Assembly (NCBI GenBank): GCA_036732565.1
Contig: DAINCF010000080.1
Location: forward strand, 1 to 18,135
From: JAIVJN01 sp036732565
GTDB lineage: Bacteria; Acidobacteriota; Vicinamibacteria; Vicinamibacterales; UBA2999
Length of the DNA: 18,135 nt
Direction: 5' to 3'
In this document: positions 7,104 through 13,415 of the stretch, in pieces
Position numbering within the stretch: the first letter of the stretch is position 1
How the letters are laid out: every line of letters starts with the position of its first letter
Position numbers and translations under genes: made by a program
Notes under the pieces: model-generated
Seen by the model: the letters and a program-made list of their open reading frames with translations, nothing else
What the model was told of the DNA's origin: nothing
Databases searched by the model: none

Positions 7104-7643
7104 CTAGGCATGGCGTGCAAGACCACGGTACTCTTCGGTGATTCGTGTTCGGATCCGGGCGCGGTGTTCGCCGTCTGCGTCGGCCGTGAAGGCTAAGACT
7201 GCGGCATCGGACCAGTTGACGGCGCCTGTGCGCTTGGCCGCCAAAAACTGACCCAGTCTCGGAAGCTGCAGGACCAGGTCGTCGACCGACGCCTCGAGGA
7301 GATGTCTCAGGCGGATGTTGCCGTAACCTCCCGTTGCCAATACCGCGCCAAGTGGAGCGGGTGGCTCCCTCAGATCGAAGACGTGTGAAAACCCGATGAG
7401 GACGGGAGCCCATCGGCGCCACCGATCCGCGTCGAGCATGTCGTGCTCGGTGAGCACGATCGTCGCGAGCTTCCACAGGAGCGGCACGGTGCCGAGTGGT
7501 TGTGTCGTCTGGCGGAGCTTCAGGCCATCGGCTCTGGAGAAGGGGGCGAGGCCGTCGAGTGGTTCGCCGGCCAGGACTGCGGCTGCGCGTGCGAGCACGG
7601 TGTGAATCCGTTCGTCGTCGATGCGAACGTCGGTCGTCGGCAT
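7104..7643 (-). CDS. Cse2/CasB-like protein (type I-E Cascade small-subunit family), orphan
   Basis: This 179-residue helical protein resembles Cse2/CasB, the small subunit that forms the belly of type I-E Cascade and contacts the crRNA/target strands. The second half carries the family pattern: RWRRWAPVLIGFSH (75-87), PLGAVLATGGY (97-107), RLRHLLEASVDDLVLQLPRL (111-130), LAAKRTGAVNW (134-144) and a terminal RIRTRITEEYRGLA. This mirrors the E. coli Cse2 layout of LGRALANSG, a QLRRLL helix and V-x-D-W, and the length is right. The N-terminal half is less conserved. ATG 7643 is chosen because AAGGA lies 9 bases upstream and the preceding gene stops 19 bases before it. No cse1, cas7, cas5, cas6, cas3, cas1-2 or repeat array is visible. 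The assignment is by eye; any other small all-helical protein family is the alternative. Confidence 0.55.
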   Translation of the reverse strand: MPTTDVRIDDERIHTVLARAAAVLAGEPLDGLAPFSRADGLKLRQTTQPLGTVPLLWKLATIVLTEHDMLDADRWRRWAPVLIGFSHVFDLREPPAPLGAVLATGGYGNIRLRHLLEASVDDLVLQLPRLGQFLAAKRTGAVNWSDAAVLAFTADADGEHRARIRTRITEEYRGLARHA

Positions 7644-7662
7644 GGGAATGCGTCCTTCATCG

Positions 7663-8383
7663 TCAGCCGTTCGATGAGCATGTGGCGCGGCGTGGCTGAG
7701 GCGCCGTGACGAGGGTTTCGTGAGCACGAGCGGCGCCGGCGCTCGGACGCCGTCTCGTCGAGACACGATGCTGCTGAAGAACCCAGTGGATGGTTCGCGG
7801 CGCCAATGTGAATCGTTGTGCTAGGTCGACGATCGATGCGCCCGCCTTGAAGGCCTGTACGATCTGCACGTTTCGAGCGGCGCGTTCGGGGCCGCGGGCG
7901 AGTGAGACTGAGTAGCGTCGCAGAATCTGGGCGACCGTCGATTCGGCGAGCTTGTGACGAACGGCGAGGGCGGCGACGGATGCGCCGGCGTCGAAGGCGT
8001 CTCGCGCGCGGCAGTGCGCGCTCGGCGCGTGGGAGGACTTCGTGACGCCCAGGTTGCATGGCGATCTGTTGCGCATGGCTCGGGGTCGTGCCATAGGCCT
8101 GTGCGACAGCGGCGAACGAGAGCCCTCGCGCGCGGGCGTCCGCGATGAGGCGCTTGCGGATGCGGGAGAAGATCGTTGCGAGACCTCGTAGCGACACCGA
8201 CGGGTCGTGGTGGGCGGCGACGAGCGCTTCTGCGGTCAGGACGGCATCGAGGGGCACGGCCTGCGTGCTCCTCTCCCACTGTTCGTACGTGTCGCGCCGC
8301 GTACAGAGGTGTGTGGCCATCTCATCGGACGACAACTGCAGGGCGACGCGTGCCGCGGCAAGGCGGGTGCACCGGTTCTCCAT
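7663..8383 (-). pseudogene. Multi-helix-turn-helix DNA-binding protein, split by a +1 frameshift
   Basis: From ATG 8383 the protein starts with an XRE-like helix-turn-helix (ARVALQLSSDEMATHLCTRR, DTYEQWERSTQAVPLDAVLT) and a second HTH-like unit (ARGLSFAAVAQAYGTTPSHA). Near 8000-8040 this frame turns into Arg-rich nonsense that runs on to 7520. The neighbouring frame continues with two similar tandem HTH units, AGASVAALAVRHKLAESTVA and AGASIVDLAQRFTLAPRTIH, each about 37 residues, ending with TGA at 7663, 19 bases before the Cse2-like start. The joined product would be about 240 residues with four HTH units. Either a real mutation, a recoding event, a sequence error, or a second overlapping gene starting at ATG 8094 or 8076 could explain this. 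It was probably the regulator or DNA-binding component of the operon. Confidence 0.6.
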
Positions 8384-8625
8384 TTTACCAAGTTATTGTT
8401 GGCGTTAGGCTCGGGATAGGAGCATTGGAACTGAGAAGGCGCGGCGTCGGTGGGCCGCCACAGGCTGGGGGCGTAGCCCAGGCGCTTGGCCATCGCGAGT
8501 TCGACGACGAGTGCCCAGTGGCCAGTGACAGGGGACGTCGGCTGGTCTCCCGGCGACAATCGCGCGAGCCGACGCGCGACTGGGGGGTCTGGCCGCGAGA
8601 GATACCACAGCGTCTCAATGCGCAT
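8236..8625 (-). CDS. Small unknown protein, coupled to the gene upstream
   Basis: The ATG at 8625 overlaps the stop of the upstream gene (ATGCGCATTGA, 11 bases), a sign of translational coupling. The first ~80 residues look coding (MRIETLWYLSRPDPPVARRL, then GHWALVVELAMAKRLGYAPS) with mostly G/C third positions. From about 8384 the same DNA also encodes the start of the HTH gene in another frame, and this frame then becomes Pro/Arg/Ser-rich until its stop at 8236. A 148-base overlap is unusual, so the true end may have been near TAA 8387-8385 or TAG 8407-8405 in other frames before a frameshift. No family is recognised. Confidence 0.5.
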   Translation of the reverse strand: MRIETLWYLSRPDPPVARRLARLSPGDQPTSPVTGHWALVVELAMAKRLGYAPSLWRPTDAAPSQFQCSYPEPNANNNLVKWRTGAPALPRHASPCSCRPMRWPHTSVRGATRTNSGRGARRPCPSMPS

Positions 8626-9178
8626 GTCGGATGTCCGTCTCTGGGGCCGGGTCCATCCCGGCACGATCGACGAGGCCGACGCGCATCATGTCGGCGTTCG
8701 TGTAGCGCGCATAGACGGCCTGCAGCCGGCGATCATAGTCGGCGGCATCGAAGGGCCGTTCAGGTTGCTTCCGGATCGCGTCCACAACGGCGAAGCTGAC
8801 GCGGGGACTGAGTGAGACCATGCGTAGCGCACGGACGCGGCCGGTGTGCGCATCAACCAAGATGATGGGCAGGTAGATTCGCATGGGTGGCACGATCGCG
8901 TCCGGCGTCGTCCGTTGGGCTTCCGGAACGAGATGCCACTGATAGGGTGCGTCGCCGTTGAAGCTGCGACCGAAATCGTACAGCAGGAAGAGGCACCTCT
9001 CGAGCTCCGCGACGCCGATCCGGACGTTCGCAGAACGCACGGCCTCGATCTCTTGGGGCTTGGGTGAGCCAAAGAAGAGCACCAACTCCCAGCCACCCAT
9101 GCGATGGTTGAATTGGGCTGTTTCTGGCCAAGTCGTCCTGTTCAGATGAAAGGGATCACCGACGCGATACGTGGGCAT
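8615..9178 (-). CDS. Unknown 187-residue soluble protein
   Basis: The protein has a conserved-looking mixed alpha/beta composition: GGWELVLFFGSPKPQEIEAV (28-47), RIGVAELERCLFLLYDFGRS (53-72), DAPYQWHLVPE (76-86), RIYLPIILVDAHTGRVRALR (100-119) and a helical tail with YDRRLQAVYARYT. There is no signal peptide or membrane segment. The patterned strands with LVDA-xTG-xVRALR make it clearly a real gene, but I cannot name its family or activity. It starts 4 bases after the stop of the upstream gene (TGA-CACG-ATG) and its own stop overlaps the next start, placing it inside a coupled operon. It lacks its own clear Shine-Dalgarno, which fits coupling. Confidence 0.75.
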   Translation of the reverse strand: MPTYRVGDPFHLNRTTWPETAQFNHRMGGWELVLFFGSPKPQEIEAVRSANVRIGVAELERCLFLLYDFGRSFNGDAPYQWHLVPEAQRTTPDAIVPPMRIYLPIILVDAHTGRVRALRMVSLSPRVSFAVVDAIRKQPERPFDAADYDRRLQAVYARYTNADMMRVGLVDRAGMDPAPETDIRHAH

Positions 9179-9182
9179 CGTG

Positions 9183-9533
9183 TCACAACCAATCGTGAGT
9201 GGCTGACTTCCGAGATGTTCGCTGTAGGAGCGGAGCGCGGCGGATACTACTCGTCCTTCGGATGCGGTTCGCCGCTTGGCGCAGGACCTCAGCGCGGCAG
9301 CGCAGACGCCAGTGACCAGGACGACTCTCGCCGATAGCGTCGTGACATAACTGCCAGAGCGCCGACGTCGTGTCGTCCCAGCGCTCGCCGTCTGGATACC
9401 TGTCGACGGTCACGATGCAGCCGATGGTGCGAGCTGCCCGACTGAACGCTGAGATGAAGCTGTCGATGGCGGCATCGGTCGTCAGTAGGCCGGCGACGCG
9501 GAGATCGTACTGAGGATCAAGAATAAGCGTCAC
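9183..9533 (-). CDS. Unknown protein, about 116 residues
   Basis: The core reads VTLILDPQYDLRVAGLLTTD, AAIDSFISAFSRAARTIGCI, VTVDRYPDGERWDDTT and then a basic tail ending in RKSATHDWL. The composition and codon pattern are coding-like along the whole frame. The start is uncertain: GTG 9533 begins the well-ordered part, while the frame remains open and coding-like up to GTG 9641; neither has a good ribosome site. The stop is 4 bases from the next gene. No family is recognised. Confidence 0.6.
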   Translation of the reverse strand: MTLILDPQYDLRVAGLLTTDAAIDSFISAFSRAARTIGCIVTVDRYPDGERWDDTTSALWQLCHDAIGESRPGHWRLRCRAEVLRQAANRIRRTSSIRRAPLLQRTSRKSATHDWL

Positions 9534-9641
9534 GAGTGTCGATTGCCCCGGATGGTGGCCGGTCCTTGGGTCCGTTGTCGCGTGAGCGTTCCCGTTCGCC
9601 GATGCTGCGGACCCGCGAGGTCGACGCCGGACGTCGCACAC

Positions 9642-9811
9642 ACTGTTACTGATCGTGACTGTCGACCCGAGTGCATCGGCGCGTGTACTGGACGCTTCAG
9701 ATCAGTCGCGTTTTCGGGGCGGCTGGTGCTTGGACCATGTGCGTGTGGCCTCGACGGCGCCAGCGGCCCTCGGCTGTCATACGCGACGACGTGACATTGT
9801 AGCCCGACGTC
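9642..9811. other. Gap of 170 bases with a possible leftward promoter
   Basis: On the minus strand a TACAAT at about 9794-9799 could serve as a -10 element for the downstream operon, but no good -35 lies at the right distance. No gene is recognised in the gap. Confidence 0.25.
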
Positions 9812-9856
9812 TTAGCAGAGAAAAGCGTCGGCGGTCGGACTCAGCGATAACTGCAT
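9812..9856 (-). CDS. 14-codon leader-like ORF (in frame with the end of the zinc-ribbon gene)
   Basis: The ATG at 9856 lies 4 bases after GGAGG (9865-9861), the same geometry as several real starts in this window, yet the frame (MQLSLSPTADAFLC) stops after 14 residues. It is in frame with the zinc-ribbon ORF, so it may be that gene's C-terminus, a restart site, or a leader peptide ahead of the operon. Confidence 0.25.
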   Translation of the reverse strand: MQLSLSPTADAFLC

Positions 9857-10144
9857 GTCACCTCCCTCCGCGGCTTGATCTGCGGCAGTTCTCTGGCGAT
9901 GCAGCCGTTGCCCTTCGGTCCTGCGCCGCGGATGGTGCCAGGCGATCCAGCATCGATAACACCAGTGACGGCCCGGCGCGTCGACGCGGGCGTCGCGCCG
10001 CGGGGAGTCATGGCCGCAATAGCAGGGCACGAGGCGCTGCGCGGGGCGCAACGGCCACGCTGATGCACGCCGTCGACGGTGCGGAGGTTGATCGTGTCGG
10101 CGGTCAGGCGTTGGTGCGACGGTACGGGGTGGGTGTCGCGTCAT
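9812..10144 (-). CDS. Small zinc-ribbon-like basic protein, about 110 residues
   Basis: The ATG at 10144 is preceded by GGAG with a 6-base spacer. An Arg/His/Pro-rich N-terminus is followed by PCYCGHDSPRRDARV, then GRHWCYRCWIAWH, a CxC-x(19)-CxxC arrangement expected to bind one zinc ion. Short proteins with WCYRCW-type ribbons are common on plasmids and phages, which fits the accessory character of the block. The last third is a charged helix. Another frame is also open here and ends at 9841, so the C-terminus is uncertain. It is the first gene of the leftward run. Confidence 0.5.
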   Translation of the reverse strand: MTRHPPRTVAPTPDRRHDQPPHRRRRASAWPLRPAQRLVPCYCGHDSPRRDARVDAPGRHWCYRCWIAWHHPRRRTEGQRLHRQRTAADQAAEGGDMQLSLSPTADAFLC

Positions 10145-10499
10145 GATGTGCTCCGTGCATGTCAGGTTGGCCTGGGCCTCATCCTGAGAGGCGATGAGCG
10201 TCGGCTCTGTGGTGGGGCCGCAGGATTGGCGGGTTCGATTCGGGTGTGGGCCGATGAGAAAGCCATGCTGAGAAGACCTTTCCGAGGGTGTAGGGCTCGC
10301 GGCATGCGCGACGAGGCCTTGGCCCTCACGGCGAAGGGTCAAGGTCGAGGCGTGTCACGGGCGGCGGATGTGTCGGGAGCGCATTCGGACAACTCGTCGG
10401 AGGTGGACCAGGCTGTCTATGGGGGTGTGGTGTTGGGCGATTGGCTCTGTGTCCGCCAAAAGTTGAGTGCTTACGGCCGAAACGGGCGAAGGAGGATTC
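10145..10499. other. Divergent intergenic region of about 355 bases
   Basis: This separates the leftward zinc-ribbon gene from the rightward basic protein, so it must hold promoters for both directions. I could not pick convincing -35/-10 pairs. A tRNA-like TTCGATTC at 10234-10241 does not form a T-arm. Confidence 0.35.
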
Positions 10500-10775
10500 G
10501 TGGCGAAGCGAGATCGCGCGTCATCGGGATCAGCAACTGGACGAGAAGTGAAGAGGTGGGCGCTCGTGGGCGCTCGGGCACGCTTGGCGGAGCTGCAGGA
10601 GGAGCGATCCCGCATCGAAGCGTTTTTGCGCGGTGGTGGTGGGTCGATTCGTTCGGAAGGTCGGCAGACGGTCGGGAGATCACGTCGACGTCGGTCGATG
10701 TCTAAAGCGGCGCGGCGAGCCGTGAGCGAGCGGATGAAGAAGTATTGGGCGGCGCGGCGTCAAGAGCGGAGCTGA
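10500..10775 (+). CDS. Small basic DNA-binding-like protein (91 residues)
   Basis: GTG 10500 is chosen because GGAGG (10491-10495) lies 4 bases upstream. The protein has an N-terminal helical segment (REVKRWALVGARARLAELQE, then ERSRIEAFL), a Gly/Arg linker and a strongly basic tail RRRRSMSKAARRAVSERMKK followed by YWAARRQ. Small proteins with this 'L-x-E-I/L helix plus MS-x-AARK-x-IS-x-x-x-KKxWAxx+' tail are frequent in acidobacterial genomes and are generally hypothetical; the tail suggests nucleic-acid binding. The gene points toward the end of the anti-sigma gene. Confidence 0.75.
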   Translation: MAKRDRASSGSATGREVKRWALVGARARLAELQEERSRIEAFLRGGGGSIRSEGRQTVGRSRRRRSMSKAARRAVSERMKKYWAARRQERS

Positions 10776-10864
10776 TCTGAATGCGTGGGGGGAACGCCGC
10801 GCCGCGGTGCGGCTGAGAGTGGCGTCGACGGATGTCTGCCGGCTGGTGGACGTGTTGGGACCCG
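10776..10864. terminator. Convergent gap with a weak GC hairpin
   Basis: Between the two converging genes GCCGC and GCGGC around 10797-10814 can pair across a short loop, which may end transcription from either side. There is no T-tract, so this is weak. Confidence 0.25.
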
Positions 10865-12487
10865 TCAGTGTGGACGTGTGCGAGCGAGCTGTTGCAGCAG
10901 ACACGCGTTAAGTGTTTCCACGACGGCGGCGGTCTGAGCCGTCGCGCTCGCGGCATCCGTGGGAAGGCCGGATAGGGGTGATGGCGTGAGCCCGCCCGCG
11001 AGCGCGGTGGTCAAGATATCGAGCGTGCGCGCGTTGCGTAGGAGGTCTCCTGTGGTGCAGAGCTGAGGCGTCGAGCCGCCGGAGGTAGGTGGTGGCACGT
11101 CGAGCGTCGTGAGCGATGTCGACAGCTCGTGAAGTGCGTCGATGGCGATGTGGAGACGCTGCGCGGTGGAACGGCGCCATTCGTCCTGGGCCGCCGTGGT
11201 GAGGGTCGTGATGTCCGCGTCGGGAAGGATGTCATCCGCGAGTTGCAGGGCCGCGGCGTGGCGCATGATGCGACGGGTGAGGGCGCTGAGACCGCGGCGA
11301 TAGTCTTCTTGGGCCTGCGCGGTGGTGAGGCGCGTCTCGAGGACGGCGGCGGCGAGGCCGCGAGCACTGGTCAGGACTTCGTCGGCGTGCGGAGGCACGG
11401 TGACGGGCGACGTATTTGTCAGGGGTAGAAGGATGACACCAGGGATGGTGGCGAGTTGTGCGGCGAGGTCGGGGTGTTGTTCCGCGTCGCGCGCACGTAC
11501 GCGGAGCTGCAGCTGACCGGAGGTCTGGCGGTGGAGATCCACTCCGCCGAGATCCAGGTCGGCGTGGCGAAGGACAGAGAGAAGGGTGAAGCGATCCGCG
11601 GCGGAGGGGTCCGCGCGACGGGCCGGTGTCACGTTGGAAGTCGTCGGAGATGGGGAGGGGCGGTCGGGCGCATGCGCGCGGTCGCTTGCGATGAGCAGCG
11701 GTGCGAGCGCGTGCTCAAACCGCAGGATGTCTCCATTGGCCAGAGCGAGTTCGAGTCGTGTCGCCTGCGCTCGTGGGCTGTCGACGAGCAGGGTTGCGCG
11801 GCGGATCTGGGTGGTCGTGGTATGGACGGTGATCGTCGTCCATCTGTTCTGACGCGTGATGTGATCCGTATGCTCCGTCAGCGATCGATACCAGCGGGCG
11901 TAACCGGCGACGCTGAGCGGCTGTTCGGGCTCGAAGCAATGGGCGGCAAGGGTCGCCCGGATGTCGGCCGGGAGCGGTGACTGAGAGGCGGGCAGGACGG
12001 CCGGCGTGTCAGGTGACCGGAGGAATGCGCACGGAGTCGAGTGGTCCTGGGGGGCGTGCCTTGACACGTCAGAGCTGAACATGGGCGCGAAGGTCCATCG
12101 AGCGTTGCGCGTGTCCGGGGTTTCTTGACGCGACCACGTCTCGAGGAGTTCGGCGGCGAGGACTGAATCAGACGACGGACCTTGGACGTACGGTCGCAGC
12201 ACGATGAAGAGGAGCGCGGCAGCGGCGATCGCGAGGAGGTGTGTGGTCGCACGGCGGTGCGGCCGCGCGGCGGCGGGGAACGTCGTCAGGTGTGCGTGAA
12301 ATCGTCGGACGTCATGGTCCGCGGGCATCACGCGCGACGTGGCGATCGCGGCTTGCTCGGCGAGGGCTCGTTCTTGCGTCTGGCAGCTCGTGCAGCGCTG
12401 CACGTGTGTCAAGACGCGCTGAGTATCCGCGGGTCGGAGTTGCCCTTCTCGCGCAAGGACAATCTCGTCGAGCGTAGGGTGAGTCAT
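10865..12487 (-). CDS. Long transmembrane anti-sigma factor with zinc-finger (ZAS) motif
   Basis: This 540-residue protein starts immediately after the sigma-factor stop (TAG-ATG), a typical coupled sigma/anti-sigma pair. The N-terminal cytoplasmic domain has the H-x3-C-x2-C motif at His28, Cys32 and Cys35 (THVQRCTSCQ), which binds zinc and grips the sigma factor. A single membrane span follows at about residues 83-99 (LLAIAAAALLFIVLRPYV). The remaining ~430 residues should lie outside the inner membrane: an Ala/Thr-rich sensor with a beta-rich middle (QTSGQLQLRVRARDA, IPGVILLPLT) and a helical end. Most anti-sigma factors are far shorter, so the large sensor domain is unusual. No FecR domain is recognised. 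The signal probably comes from the neighbouring receptor/peptidase pair, which is an inference. Confidence 0.8.
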   Translation of the reverse strand: MTHPTLDEIVLAREGQLRPADTQRVLTHVQRCTSCQTQERALAEQAAIATSRVMPADHDVRRFHAHLTTFPAAARPHRRATTHLLAIAAAALLFIVLRPYVQGPSSDSVLAAELLETWSRQETPDTRNARWTFAPMFSSDVSRHAPQDHSTPCAFLRSPDTPAVLPASQSPLPADIRATLAAHCFEPEQPLSVAGYARWYRSLTEHTDHITRQNRWTTITVHTTTTQIRRATLLVDSPRAQATRLELALANGDILRFEHALAPLLIASDRAHAPDRPSPSPTTSNVTPARRADPSAADRFTLLSVLRHADLDLGGVDLHRQTSGQLQLRVRARDAEQHPDLAAQLATIPGVILLPLTNTSPVTVPPHADEVLTSARGLAAAVLETRLTTAQAQEDYRRGLSALTRRIMRHAAALQLADDILPDADITTLTTAAQDEWRRSTAQRLHIAIDALHELSTSLTTLDVPPPTSGGSTPQLCTTGDLLRNARTLDILTTALAGGLTPSPLSGLPTDAASATAQTAAVVETLNACLLQQLARTRPH

Positions 12488-13096
12488 CTATTGTGAATCA
12501 GTCGAGGGGCGCAGGGTGCGTGGCTGGTGACGCGCCGTGAGCTGCTCCTGGAGCTTGGTCGTCGCGCGTGCGAGCGAGGACTTGACGGTCGAAATATGGC
12601 AGTTGAGTCGATTGGCGATCTCGCCCACCCGAAGGTCTTGCCGGCGGAGTTCCACGCATCGGCGTTGTAAGGTCGGGAGCAACGGGATCGCGGCGTTGAG
12701 GGACGCGAGATCGGCTCGCCGATCGAGGGTGATATCGATCGGTTCCGCGTGACAGCAGGGGTCCGCATCGGCGGTCGTCAACGCGTGCATCCGGACGGCC
12801 TGGTCACGGCAAAAATTCAAGACGACGTTCGCGGCGGCCTTATAAATAAACGCCTTGTGATGCGTCACGACGTGTCCGTCTCGGAGATAGACGTACAGGC
12901 GCAAAAAGGTTTCCTGCGTGAGCTCCTCGGCATCGCCATCGTTGCGGACACGCTGACGAATAAAGCCGAAGACAGGATGTCGCCAGCGCTGGTACTGCGC
13001 GGTGACGAGGGCACGAATGCTCTCGTCTGTTGATGGTTGGTCGTCCGTCCAGCCGAGCCTTGGGAGCTCGAGCGACTTTACTCCCTGTTGACTCAC
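12488..13096 (-). CDS. ECF-type RNA polymerase sigma factor (sigma-70 family)
   Basis: This is a two-domain sigma factor that directs RNA polymerase to envelope-response promoters. From GTG 13096 (202 residues), region 2 spans about 35-99, with FGFIRQRVRNDGDAEELTQE and FLRLYVYL including the polymerase-binding DAEELTQETF motif. Region 4 spans about 133-187, with LPTLQRRCVELRRQDLRVGE and the recognition HTH IANRLNCHISTVKSSLARA. GTG 13096 has GGAG 6 bases upstream. The ATG at 13201 would add 35 residues unlike any sigma domain and has no ribosome site. The anti-sigma gene follows without a gap. Confidence 0.9.
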   Translation of the reverse strand: MSQQGVKSLELPRLGWTDDQPSTDESIRALVTAQYQRWRHPVFGFIRQRVRNDGDAEELTQETFLRLYVYLRDGHVVTHHKAFIYKAAANVVLNFCRDQAVRMHALTTADADPCCHAEPIDITLDRRADLASLNAAIPLLPTLQRRCVELRRQDLRVGEIANRLNCHISTVKSSLARATTKLQEQLTARHQPRTLRPSTDSQ

Positions 13097-13415
13097 GCAC
13101 GTCTCCGATGGGCGATACACGGTCGAGCGGTCGGCGCCCACAGGCGAGGAGCACCAGGGCAGATGTTGGACAAAGCGGAGGGCCCGTGTCAATGGTTTCA
13201 TCGCGCGCTGGCTCCATCAAAGTCACGCCAGCAGCACATTTTCGTAGTACCGGCGACGCACGTAGACATCCCGCTGGCAGACAAACCGAACGTTTCGTGT
13301 TCACCCACATTTAACCTCCCTCCGTGTCGTCCTTTCCCGTCCTCGCGTGTCATCAGATGTGAACATTGGTACCAGTTGAGTACACGGTCGCGGTCCTTTT
13401 TGGTGCGGGGGTCGG
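13097..13415. promoter_or_regulatory. Divergent regulatory region between sigma factor and receptor
   Basis: This 319-base region must carry promoters in both directions. It contains an inverted repeat GAAC-N7-GTTC at 13288-13302; GAAC recalls the GGAAC -35 box of many ECF promoters, so autoregulation is possible. On the minus strand TTGACA lies near 13187-13192, just ahead of the sigma start, but its -10 partner is unclear. Confidence 0.35.
13100..13310 (-). other. Upstream ORF start with perfect ribosome site in the sigma leader
   Basis: On the minus strand GGAGG (13319-13315) lies 4 bases before ATG 13310, matching the geometry of real starts here. The frame (MWVNTKRSVCLPAGC...) runs past the sigma start in another frame to a stop at 12840, so only its beginning is outside the sigma gene. 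It may be a translated leader influencing sigma expression. The product has no recognised domain. Confidence 0.25.

Noticed and set aside
4859..10144. CRISPR array accompanying the Cse2-like gene
   Set aside because: No regularly spaced direct repeats were seen on either side of the gene; only isolated hairpins are present.
10229..10246. tRNA-like T-loop (GGGTTCGATTCGGG)
   Set aside because: The flanking bases do not form a 5-bp T-stem, and no acceptor, D-arm or anticodon arm can be placed upstream.
10079..10705. Rightward 208-codon open frame
   Set aside because: It overlaps the better supported genes on both sides, and its translation shows no recognisable motif.
13097..13201. Longer sigma factor starting at ATG 13201
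   Set aside because: The extra 35 residues lack sigma-domain character and a ribosome site, whereas GTG 13096 has GGAG at 6 bases.
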